This document shows positions 8,501-15,590 of a stretch of DNA of 33,153 bases, piece after piece. Both the position numbers and the translations under genes were made by a program. Each line of letters opens with the position of its first letter. Within the stretch, counting starts at the first letter, position 1. Under the pieces are notes generated by a model. That model searched no databases, had not been told where the DNA came from, and saw nothing but the letters and a program-made list of their open reading frames with translations. This stretch comes from OLB16 sp964481775. GTDB lineage: Bacteria; Hinthialibacterota; Hinthialibacteria; OLB16. The DNA lies in the NCBI GenBank assembly GCA_964481775.1, contig CAYZUX010000035.1:1-33153 (forward strand), read 5' to 3'.

Positions 8501-10262
8501 CGTTGTTTTCCTTGCCGGATGTATCCAGAAGGTGGTTGTCGAACGATAATGCGAGGTTGAGGTTGGGAGTATCCGCCGCGTAAACCGTAAGAGTTTTGGA
8601 GGAAGTATGGGAGTACCCAAGAGAATCAGTTACCGTGAGATTTATATCGAATATCCCGCGCCTGAAAGTGTGTGACACACGGACTCCGCTCGCTTGTGTT
8701 CCATCTCCAAAATCCCAGGAATAATTCTGGATGGAGGCCTTGTTCTGGAGGGAAAAAGAGCCATCGAACTGAACTGTCAGTGGTTCATACCCACTTAAAG
8801 GATCCAAAGAAAAGAGTGCGATGGGCTTGTTGCCATCAAAGACAGGGACACCTTCATATGGGCCGATATCATAGGCTACCCCCTGAGGCCTTTGGGTTCC
8901 CAGAATATCGTTCGTGGCGGCGGTGGTCACTCCGCGGTCTATCGCGGGACTGCCAGGCATGAGCCTGTAATCGCCTGAGGATGCATTCACGAAAAGAGGA
9001 TCAAAGTTAATGATGTCGCCCGGGTAGGCCCCCGTATTCAGGATGGTTCCCGGCTTGTAAATCAGGTTGTGGCTGCCTGAAACTGAGGAACCTGTTTCGG
9101 CCCAATAGGGGAATGGGTTGTAAATGTTATAGAAGATGTTATTCGTAACATCAGCACTGCCATAATCACTGTTTGGGTAGCCAACAACGCCCACAGCATG
9201 GATGGATGAGTTAACGAACGCGTTGTTATAAATCTGCACTCCCTGGGGTCCCTTGACCAGGATTCCAAAGGACCACATGTCCGAAAAAACATTGTTCCTG
9301 ATGATCATTCGTTCATGGGAGCCATCCTGTGCCTCCAACATCATGCACTCATGGGCTGAGGAAAAAAAGTTTCCCTCGACAAGAAGATCATCGGCGTGAT
9401 TACCACTGTTCGCATAGGTCTGAATACAGTCAACATGCGATTGTCCAACCTCCTCGACAGTATTGGAGGTTCCGAAAAAGCGGTTTCCCCGGATAACACA
9501 GAAGTCACCAAATATTCTGCAGTGGTCACAGTCTCCGGTAACCGAGGGGTATCCGTGATCCCGCCAGGAATAAAGACGTTGGGACACATTATTCTCGATC
9601 AGGGAATAGTCAGCCGCTACCCAGTAGCCGGCACTACACTTGTAGGCTGTATTACCCGTTATCGTCACATGGTCAGCGGGATAGGCTGGGGCACTCCCCG
9701 CCACATTGACAGCGGTTCCCTTCACATCATAGAAATAGCAATTCCGGATGGTGACGTAATCACGGTCAGTCCAGACTCCATGCTGGCCCTGCCAATCGAT
9801 ACTGTCAGTGGTGATTGTGAAACCATCGACAGTGACATAATCACCTCCATTGTCGAGCGTGAAACCCAGGCATGAGGCAGCTCGAAAGGGGGTGGAAATC
9901 ACGGTAAATCTTTTTGTGGCGGTTCCGTTTTTGTCTCTTGGCCAGACCACTCGTTCAGGATAGGTCCCTGATGAAACCGAAATCGTATCACCTGGTGAAC
10001 ATGCATTTACCGCGGCCTGAATGGTTGTGTATTGACCTGTACCATCTTTTTTAACAGTGAGAGTTGCGCACTGTCCTGAAGTTATGAACGATAAAAACAG
10101 GATGAATAAGAAGAGAATTCCTTGCATAAACACATATATCCGAAAAAAGGATTGTCTTTGCCATGCAGTCAGCACGGTTTCCTGAGCAGATGGCGAAGCG
10201 TGTGAGAAAAGGATTGGGCGCGGTTGTTTCTCCGCAGGTGCGGTTTGATCAATTCCCCTCAT
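5592..10262 (-). CDS. Giant exported beta-helix/PKD/four-LamG surface protein
   Basis: About 1,556 aa. The order is: hydrophobic export signal (FFRIYVFMQGILFLFIL region); a right-handed parallel beta-helix of the pectate-lyase-like type, rich in NN-x-F and VTI-x-G/N rungs and opening KKDGTGQYTTIQAAVNA; a PKD domain with SWDFGDG; then four LamG (concanavalin-A-like) domains joined by Thr/Pro linkers. Each LamG carries the series LLLDSSG, LDG-x-S-x-G-x-x-V, VPH-x-x-x-LDGM, WHH-x-x-x-x-D, LYIDG and IGKDPWG. The beta-helix may be a polysaccharide lyase or hydrolase, and the LamG set probably binds glycans; no catalytic residues can be assigned. The start at 10262 has GAAGGGAT 8 nt upstream. Alternatives are a TTG at 10310 and an ATG at 10127 that would begin right at the hydrophobic core. 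There is no cell-wall anchor motif at the C-terminus. Confidence 0.82.
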   Translation of the reverse strand: MRGIDQTAPAEKQPRPILFSHASPSAQETVLTAWQRQSFFRIYVFMQGILFLFILFLSFITSGQCATLTVKKDGTGQYTTIQAAVNACSPGDTISVSSGTYPERVVWPRDKNGTATKRFTVISTPFRAASCLGFTLDNGGDYVTVDGFTITTDSIDWQGQHGVWTDRDYVTIRNCYFYDVKGTAVNVAGSAPAYPADHVTITGNTAYKCSAGYWVAADYSLIENNVSQRLYSWRDHGYPSVTGDCDHCRIFGDFCVIRGNRFFGTSNTVEEVGQSHVDCIQTYANSGNHADDLLVEGNFFSSAHECMMLEAQDGSHERMIIRNNVFSDMWSFGILVKGPQGVQIYNNAFVNSSIHAVGVVGYPNSDYGSADVTNNIFYNIYNPFPYWAETGSSVSGSHNLIYKPGTILNTGAYPGDIINFDPLFVNASSGDYRLMPGSPAIDRGVTTAATNDILGTQRPQGVAYDIGPYEGVPVFDGNKPIALFSLDPLSGYEPLTVQFDGSFSLQNKASIQNYSWDFGDGTQASGVRVSHTFRRGIFDINLTVTDSLGYSHTSSKTLTVYAADTPNLNLALSFDNHLLDTSGKENNGSWNGAPRFAAGRINEGISLDGTSTGSFVEVPHASTLDGMNRLTISVWAKKSTSSVGGLLVLKHAVYHLSLSSDRLNIYLIDKFQTRYDLASPANSVIDTNWHHYALTHDGTALRVYIDGVQRGLLQASSINGVVTKPESNVIIGKDPWGNTFKGLIDEVQIFDRALTSSEIQTLASASALPTPTKPPASLSPTPTRTSTPGSISTPLNTPTRTATPVPGSVANLNLLLQFEDNLQDSSGKSNSGLWVGTANYLAGRIGKGIRLDGTSTGPYVLVPHSSTLDGMSNLSIALWARRGSTNTGGFLIHKHLVYRMAILNNRFEVYLFDESGTRLDITAPAELIADTQWHHYALTQDQTSIKLYVDGVERASLYPGPISGIASQPVRDIVIGKDPWGVSFLGDMDDVRLYDKTLTPSEVAALASMANLPTPTATPSPLPPTPSRTATRSYTITPTRLLTPTPSFSPTRSYTPSPTRTFPPTFTPTNSPTSTPGIGSNLNLLLSLDNDVLDSSGRSNNGYWVGTASYSNGRLNNAISLDGSSSGSYVIVPHTDTLDGMNNLSLSLWFRKGSANSGGHLLVKHLTYRLQIVNNQLEVYLFDKLGTRWNLVSPPNSITDTEWHHVVFIKDATSLRLYIDGIQVAYLLAGLSQPVATQPTREFILGKDPWGKSFQGDIDEVRLYDRALAPWEIYSLFALPTPTPTATSTPTNTPTHTPVVAGNPNLSLFLPFERNLLDQSGNQNNGLWFGSGTYVLGWNGYGIRLDGTISGGYVLVPHSSNLDGLDALTLSVWARKSTTNGSGFLFHKHLSYKLEILTNQLQAYLFDRTGTRYNLATPLNSVADTNWHHFALTQDSQSIILYIDGVPRSILTPGNTLNTASNPDRSLVIGKDPWGNAFSGEIDEVKIYGRALTSIEIATIARDVIKNLSLDVDTGQTSMGATSQYEPPSKTSRPPHPMSPMEIEVNSSVEAWDKSK
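5760..8570 (-). repeat. Four tandem LamG-domain coding repeats with Thr/Pro linkers
   Basis: Within the giant gene four homologous units of about 200 codons lie, in translation order, at roughly 8570-7985, 7830-7240, 7030-6440 and 6355-5760. The linkers between them (about 7980-7836, 7250-7020, 6435-6345) encode Thr/Pro/Ser-rich low-complexity sequence of variable length; the second is the longest. The units share the motif set given for the gene but have diverged at both DNA and protein level, so duplication is not very recent. Boundaries are approximate. Confidence 0.8.
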
Positions 10263-10490
10263 TTCAATCCCTTCGCTGGGGACAATACCCATTTCTGAAT
10301 CAAAGATCAAGGTAAAAGTGTGATCTCATATGAATATATCTGGACTTATGATGCGGCCACAACTTTTTCTTCTGTAATGACTGGTGAATGAATAGATATG
10401 ATGTGTATATTGTAAGATAAAATCCGGTAATCAATAGAGACAACTTTCAGGTGATGGCAGGCATCAGGAAAACGAATGGAGAGGAGAAAT

Positions 10491-10682
10491 TTATTCCACC
10501 ATATGCCACCGATTGGTGATTACCTCTGTGGCTATTGCCTCGAGCTGACTGGTCGTCAATGCACATTCTCCCCGCAGGGAGATGAGGTTTCGGATTGTGA
10601 AAAACCTGCGGACCTCTTCCGGGCTATGGAAAAGGTCGCCTTCGGCAAATCCTGTTTTCTCATTGATCTCATCGAAAGTCAT
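10491..10682 (-). CDS. Small hypothetical protein (63 aa)
   Basis: The start at 10682 has AAGGAT about 9 nt upstream. The product is MTFDEINEKTGFAEGD, then a charged helix-like segment (HSPEEVRRFFTIRNLI) and ends ITNRWHMVE. It reads like a folded small helical protein, not a chance frame: amphipathic spacing, few rare residues and a good ribosome binding site. No family is recognised with certainty. It lies 113 bp downstream of the hybrid kinase on the same strand and upstream of the giant surface protein gene, so it may share the kinase transcript. The opposite strand also carries a 74-codon frame here that looks like a shadow. A longer TTG-started version from 10766 is possible. Confidence 0.5.
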   Translation of the reverse strand: MTFDEINEKTGFAEGDLFHSPEEVRRFFTIRNLISLRGECALTTSQLEAIATEVITNRWHMVE

Positions 10683-10795
10683 CTTCCCGATCCTTTCTGA
10701 TGGAAGCATCGATCTCTGTGGAAATTCTAATTCAGAGATCCTGCCCAGGAAAGGAAATGAATCCAAAAAACATACGTGGGATCAATCAGATATCC

Positions 10796-13711
10796 CTATC
10801 CCCACAGGGCATTATGCACAGCAACTCCGAGTGTATAGGCCGAGAACGGTTTCTGTACAAAGAGCAAGCCTTCATCCAGAATGCCACGATTGGCGATGAC
10901 ATCAGCGGTATAGCCGGATATGAACATCGTCTTGAGTGAAGGTCTTCCCGAAGTCAAGAGGGATGCGAGCTCTTTCCCATTCATCTCTGGCATTACCACA
11001 TCGCTGATAAGGAGATGGATCTCTCCGGGAAAGTGGGCCGCCACATCGATTGCCTCCGAGGGAGTCCGGGCAATCAGAAGTGTATAGCCCAGATTCTCGA
11101 GGAATCGTTTGGCCAGCAACAAAACCGTGTCTTCATCCTCAACAATCAGAATGGTTTCATTTCCACGAGGAGGAATGCCCTCTGTTGGCGGGCTCGTAGT
11201 CTCGACAGTTCCAGATGAAAAGCGTGGAAAGAAAATCTGGAAGGTTGTTCCCATGCCCGGTTCGCTGGAAACATGGATGAAACCATCATTCTGACGGACT
11301 ATTCCATAAATGGTTGATAACCCCAACCCGGTTCCTTTTCCGACTTCTTTGGTGGTAAAAAAGGGTTCGAAGATGTGAGCCAGAGTTTCTTTGTCCATCC
11401 CCTGCCCATTATCGCTGACTGAGAGACAGACATAATCCCCCGGTCGGGTGTCTGCATGGTCGGTACATTCTGCTGGGGTGAGGGTGAGGTTCGATGTTTC
11501 GATGGTAAGTTTGCCAACTCCCATGATGGCATCTCTTGCATTGACCGCAAGGTTGGCCAGAATCTGGTTTACCTGGGAGGGATCTATCTTGACGGGCCAG
11601 AGAGAGTTTCCCGGCATCCAGGCAAGATCGATGTCCTCCCCAATCAGACGCTGGAGCATCTTGAGCATACTCACCACGGTATCATTCAGGTCCAGAACCT
11701 TTGGGCTGACGGTTTGACGGCGTGCGAATGCCAGGAGTTGCCTGGTCAAATCGGCAGAGCGAGTCCCCGCTTTTTTTATCTCCTGGAGACACTCTTGAAG
11801 GAGTCCATCTTCTTTGACCTCGTGCGAAGCCAGGTCGGCATACCCCAGGATGGTCTGAAGCATGTTGTTAAAATCATGGGCCACACCACCAGCCAGACGG
11901 CCCACGGCTTCCATCTTTTGAGCCTGGATGAGTTGGTTCTGGAGGTGTTCCTTTTCCTCCTCGAGCCTGAGCTGTTCCGTGATATCACGTTTTACTGAAA
12001 CAAAACTGACGATCGATCCGGAACCGTCGCGGATAGGTGATATCGAAGCTTCTTCAGTGAACAGGGAACCATCCTTCTTTTTATTGATGATCCGCCCTTC
12101 CCAGACCTCCCCCTGCCGGATTGTGGACCACAAGTGATGATAGAAATCCCGATCATGTACACCGCTCTTGAGGATATTCGGATTTTTTCCGATGACCTGC
12201 CCGCGACTGTAGCCAGTCAACCGTTCAAACGCGGGATTGACATAGACGATAGTACCTGATGCATCGGTAATGATCACATCTTCGCTTGCCTGCTCGATCG
12301 CTGCCACGAGCCGGTCACGTTCTGTTTCGGCTAGTTTCCGGTCGGTAATGTCCTGAATTGAACCACGGATTCTTACCGGTTTTCCATTCTCGAGGATGGG
12401 GTGACAGATCGTTCGTATCCACCTGCGATTCCCCTTCGCGGTGACCATCTCCAGTTCAAGATCATAGGGTTTACCTGTTTCGATGGCTTCTTTAACCGCA
12501 GCCTGGATTAACTCATATGACCTGCCTTGAAAAAAACTGAGGCCCATTGGAGCTGTGAGTTCCTGGATCGATTCACATTCATGGATCCGTGCGGTTTCCT
12601 CTGTCCAGTTCCCCTTGAGCGAGACGGGATCAAACTCCCAGCCGCCGACATGGGCAATTTCACCTGCTTCTCTCAGTAACATTTCCTGGCGGTGGAGTTT
12701 TTCTTCTGCATGGCGCAGCTCACTGATGTCGATATGCGATCCGACGATGCGGAACAACCGTCCGGTGGCATCGCGGAGCGGTGAGGCTTGAGCGTAGATC
12801 CATCGGTAGTTGCCATCTTTGTGCCGTAAACGATATTCGATGCTGAGATGGTCCAAAACTCCCCCAACAAAATCCTGAATTGCCCTTTGCCAATTCCTCA
12901 GATCATCTGGATGAATCCGGGTTTCCCATTCTTTGAATTGATTGACAACCTCATGATCCTCAAACCCGATCTGTTGTTTCCATTCAGGAGACAGGTAGAG
13001 CTGATTGGTTAACAGGTTCCAATCCCACAATCCGACACGTCCTGATTCAACTGCTAATTGTAACCTGAGGGTATGTTCCTGAAGGGTTTTGTCGGAGGTT
13101 GCCTTGGCACGTGTGGAATGAAAGATCACGGTGCAGATACCCGCCAGGAGTAGAACCGATCCGCTCAAGATGATCAGGAACTCGGAATCAAAACGGGAGG
13201 AGATTGCCTCCAGGCGTTCTTTGATCATACCGTCGAGGGCTGTGGCCTGGGTCTCCAAATCATCGAAAGCAATCCGCAAGGAGGCCGCGGAAGCCGGTGT
13301 GACACCGGCTTCAGGATCGAAAGCCTCTAACAGGGTGCGGAAGGTTTTGATGCTGTGTTGGAAATTCTCAAAGGTGCCCGGATTGGCAGGAGAGAGATTC
13401 GAGCAGGCTTTTTCGAAAGAAGATATTCCTTGCTGTAACAAGGTATGCCCGACCCCTCTATCGAACGGTGAGGCCGGATTGTCCCCCAATGATAGGTGCA
13501 TGAATCCCAAGGCCATGTCGATTCGTGCCTGGCCGAGGTCCTCCAGGAGGACCACTTCACGTTCCAGGGTCTCCTTCTGACGAAGGTGCAACCAGGCGAT
13601 ACAGAGGCACACAATGACGGACAAAAAAACGGCGCCCCAGGTAAGCAATTGAGGATTTGAATACAACCTGGCCAAAAGAGATCCGGGAGCTGTTTTTATC
13701 CCCTCTCTCAT
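10796..13711 (-). CDS. PAS-domain hybrid sensor histidine kinase
   Basis: A 971-aa membrane kinase. TM1 is about 22-43 and TM2 about 178-198, enclosing a 130-residue, mainly helical periplasmic sensor region. Three PAS domains follow at about 214-335, 340-460 (both PAS_3-like, with C-terminal PAC motifs) and 465-580 (ITDASGTIVYVNPAFERLTG). The HisKA helix has the phospho-acceptor H612 in GGVAHDFNNML. The ATPase shows the N box (NLAVNARDAI, about 720), DNGQGM (767-772), the F box FEPFFTTK and the G box GKGTGLGLS. A C-terminal receiver has the acidic pair E858/D859, phospho-acceptor D904 (SDVVMP) and K954. Phosphate would pass from H612 to D904; no separate output regulator is seen nearby. The start overlaps the stop of the solute-binding protein gene by ATGA, so the two are coupled. 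Confidence 0.93.
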   Translation of the reverse strand: MREGIKTAPGSLLARLYSNPQLLTWGAVFLSVIVCLCIAWLHLRQKETLEREVVLLEDLGQARIDMALGFMHLSLGDNPASPFDRGVGHTLLQQGISSFEKACSNLSPANPGTFENFQHSIKTFRTLLEAFDPEAGVTPASAASLRIAFDDLETQATALDGMIKERLEAISSRFDSEFLIILSGSVLLLAGICTVIFHSTRAKATSDKTLQEHTLRLQLAVESGRVGLWDWNLLTNQLYLSPEWKQQIGFEDHEVVNQFKEWETRIHPDDLRNWQRAIQDFVGGVLDHLSIEYRLRHKDGNYRWIYAQASPLRDATGRLFRIVGSHIDISELRHAEEKLHRQEMLLREAGEIAHVGGWEFDPVSLKGNWTEETARIHECESIQELTAPMGLSFFQGRSYELIQAAVKEAIETGKPYDLELEMVTAKGNRRWIRTICHPILENGKPVRIRGSIQDITDRKLAETERDRLVAAIEQASEDVIITDASGTIVYVNPAFERLTGYSRGQVIGKNPNILKSGVHDRDFYHHLWSTIRQGEVWEGRIINKKKDGSLFTEEASISPIRDGSGSIVSFVSVKRDITEQLRLEEEKEHLQNQLIQAQKMEAVGRLAGGVAHDFNNMLQTILGYADLASHEVKEDGLLQECLQEIKKAGTRSADLTRQLLAFARRQTVSPKVLDLNDTVVSMLKMLQRLIGEDIDLAWMPGNSLWPVKIDPSQVNQILANLAVNARDAIMGVGKLTIETSNLTLTPAECTDHADTRPGDYVCLSVSDNGQGMDKETLAHIFEPFFTTKEVGKGTGLGLSTIYGIVRQNDGFIHVSSEPGMGTTFQIFFPRFSSGTVETTSPPTEGIPPRGNETILIVEDEDTVLLLAKRFLENLGYTLLIARTPSEAIDVAAHFPGEIHLLISDVVMPEMNGKELASLLTSGRPSLKTMFISGYTADVIANRGILDEGLLFVQKPFSAYTLGVAVHNALWG

Positions 13712-14589
13712 TTTGTGAGGACCTCCTCGGTGGTAACATTTCCAGGCAATTCCTCTGTGGTAAAACCAAAGGGGGACACGATCTGCAGATGTTCCCCGGT
13801 TCCAATCAGTTTTTCCAACAAGGAGTCCCAGGCGGCGAGAAGTTGACGATCTGATTTCCTGAACACAAATCCCCCATAGCCTGACAAAGTATGGCCAGGA
13901 AGAGATACCTCCTCAAATGGAAAGGCTTCTTCCACATTTCCAAGCTGCTCGTGAAGATCCATCCAGTGGACGGTGGCGGAAGATAAAGCAAGGCCATCTG
14001 CCAGGCCGGATTCAACTGCCACTCTTCCGGTCAGTGCGTCCGGTACCATGATCAGCCTTGAGGAGGGAAGGTTCATTTTTTTCAGGAGATTCTCCTCCAC
14101 CGATCCTGAGATCACAGCGATCCTGACACCTGGTTGTTGGACAGCCTGAGGATAGGAGTGCAGACGGTGAGGATTTCCCTTGGCAACCAGCAGCCCCTGC
14201 CGGACACGGAAAGTAGGTCTTGAGAAAGCAGCCTGCTTCGCACGTTCAGAAGTGATAAACATGCCTGATGCAATCACATCAATCCTTCGCGATTGCAAGT
14301 CATTGATCAGGTTACTAAAAGGTGTCTGACGCCATTCGATAGTGGGAATTTCCAATCTGGAAACAACCCACTTGGCCACCTCCGGAGACTCCCCTGTGAC
14401 CTCTCCATCGGGTTTCAGAAAGGCATAGGGAGCTTCGACAGCGTAGCCGATTCGGATCACTCCGGAAGTCCTGATATGGTCCAACGAATGGTCAGATGAG
14501 AATAACCAGACTTTTACAAAGACAAGCAAGACAAAAAAGGCAATTGGTAGGATAGTGAGTTTTCCCAGATGTCTCATTGCTGGTTCCAT
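13708..14589 (-). CDS. Membrane-anchored EhuB-like solute-binding protein
   Basis: A 293-aa SBP_bac_3-type (periplasmic binding-protein-like II) protein. The N-terminal hydrophobic segment (about 12-30) is an uncleaved anchor or signal sequence. RIGYAVEAPYAFLKPDG (46-62), VTGESPEVAKWV (64-75), IDVIASGMFIT (103-113) and the end GTGEHLQIVSPFGFTTEELPG (263-283) resemble the ectoine/hydroxyectoine-binding EhuB branch. Ligand identity is inference only. No ABC permease or ATPase is in the window; the gene instead overlaps the hybrid histidine kinase by 4 bp (ATGA), suggesting that it delivers a ligand signal to that kinase's periplasmic region. An ATG four codons later (14577) is an equally good start; neither has a strong ribosome binding site. 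Confidence 0.85.
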   Translation of the reverse strand: MEPAMRHLGKLTILPIAFFVLLVFVKVWLFSSDHSLDHIRTSGVIRIGYAVEAPYAFLKPDGEVTGESPEVAKWVVSRLEIPTIEWRQTPFSNLINDLQSRRIDVIASGMFITSERAKQAAFSRPTFRVRQGLLVAKGNPHRLHSYPQAVQQPGVRIAVISGSVEENLLKKMNLPSSRLIMVPDALTGRVAVESGLADGLALSSATVHWMDLHEQLGNVEEAFPFEEVSLPGHTLSGYGGFVFRKSDRQLLAAWDSLLEKLIGTGEHLQIVSPFGFTTEELPGNVTTEEVLTK

Positions 14590-14873
14590 GGAATGAATTT
14601 TTTTGGGGAGCGTCAGTTTTCTCCTGAATCAAGCTGTTTCTCAGTACGGTGAGACTGGGTTTCCTTTCGGGGACATGATTTCGAGGTTTGTCCCTGACGG
14701 GAGCATGATACTTCATTCATTGTTGATTTTCAGTGTGAATCTACACAAACACTCTTTTTTCTATTCGAGTCACTCACCAGTCTCTCTCCCCCCTTCTTCG
14801 TACCCTCTGGTTCCTCTAGGTTATAGAACAGCATCCCGGTGCTTATGCCAGCCTCAGTGGAGGGAAAAGTCCG
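14590..14873. other. Divergent intergenic region with an inverted repeat
   Basis: These 284 bp separate the leftward sensor operon from the rightward mutL operon and must hold both promoters. GGGACA at 14670-14675 and TGTCCC at 14689-14694 form a 6-bp inverted repeat with a 13-nt centre, which could be an operator. No convincing -35/-10 pair was found on either strand. A rightward open frame through here (14603-15037) overlaps the next gene out of frame and looks like chance. Confidence 0.3.
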
Positions 14874-15590
14874 ATGACAGAGAGAGAATCAAAATCTTCC
14901 TCTTGCCTCAAACTTCTGGGGATGGGATGCCTGGTGATGATTGTCCTGATCGTTCTGACTGTCGGGATCGGAGGTTATTACCTCAAAACCCAATGGCGTC
15001 ATTGGACTGCCCGGGTGATCACCGCGGTGACCGATGACATGCTATCCGAATTCCGGCTGTCTGAATCGGATCGAGAAGGTGTCAAGGCAGAAATTGCACG
15101 ATTTGTAACGCACCTCGAATCGGGCCAGATCTCCATCGATCAGATCAGGAAACTCGTGGAAGAAGTTCAACAGGGGCCATTGCCCGGCCTCTTGTTCCTT
15201 CATGGAGTTGCCATTGGGCATTTGGTTCCCCCGGATGTACCGAAGGAGGAAATTGAACAGGCTCAACTCGATGCCCAGAGACTCCAACGGGCAGCGGTCG
15301 AAGGGAAGGTGAGTTCGCAAGCCCTCCAGGAGATTTTCAAAGCGATTCCCAGGGAAGCAAAGGAGCCGCTTCCCGCAGAGCGAGAACCCCCCGGGAGTGA
15401 TCCATCTGAATCGAACAGGGAGCAGACAGGCGATTTCAAAAAAGAGATCACCGCCAGAGACTGGCGTCCCGTGATGTCCCTTATCAAAAAGATGGCCGAT
15501 GAGGCGGGTATTCCCAATGAACCCTACCATCTGAACCTGACTCAGGAAATCCGGAAACTCCTCGATCAAGTCCTGTCATCATCCTCATGA
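14874..15590 (+). CDS. Single-pass membrane protein of unknown function
   Basis: A 238-aa protein. A basic N-terminus (1-12) precedes one strong TM helix (about 13-37), so the rest probably lies outside the cytoplasm. The soluble part is charged and mainly helical (about 45-160), followed by a Pro/Glu-rich loop (about 163-190) and a C-terminal helix pair. I recognise no domain. AGTGGAGGG 11 nt upstream of the ATG serves as ribosome binding site. Its stop overlaps the mutL start by ATGA, so mutL translation is probably coupled to it. Nothing in the sequence ties it to mismatch repair; the linkage may only reflect shared transcription. Confidence 0.72.
   Translation: MTERESKSSSCLKLLGMGCLVMIVLIVLTVGIGGYYLKTQWRHWTARVITAVTDDMLSEFRLSESDREGVKAEIARFVTHLESGQISIDQIRKLVEEVQQGPLPGLLFLHGVAIGHLVPPDVPKEEIEQAQLDAQRLQRAAVEGKVSSQALQEIFKAIPREAKEPLPAEREPPGSDPSESNREQTGDFKKEITARDWRPVMSLIKKMADEAGIPNEPYHLNLTQEIRKLLDQVLSSSS

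Noticed and set aside
9396..9875. 159-codon plus-strand frame within the beta-helix coding region
   Set aside because: Antisense to a well-supported domain, with no recognisable motif in its translation; a shadow frame.
13708..14589. Solute-binding protein as part of an ABC uptake operon
   Set aside because: No permease or ATPase gene is adjacent on either side; the gene is instead coupled to a histidine kinase.
14603..15037. Plus-strand frame across the divergent spacer into the membrane-protein gene
   Set aside because: Overlaps the better-supported gene at 14874 in another frame, lacks a ribosome binding site and has an unstructured, Ser/Pro-rich translation.
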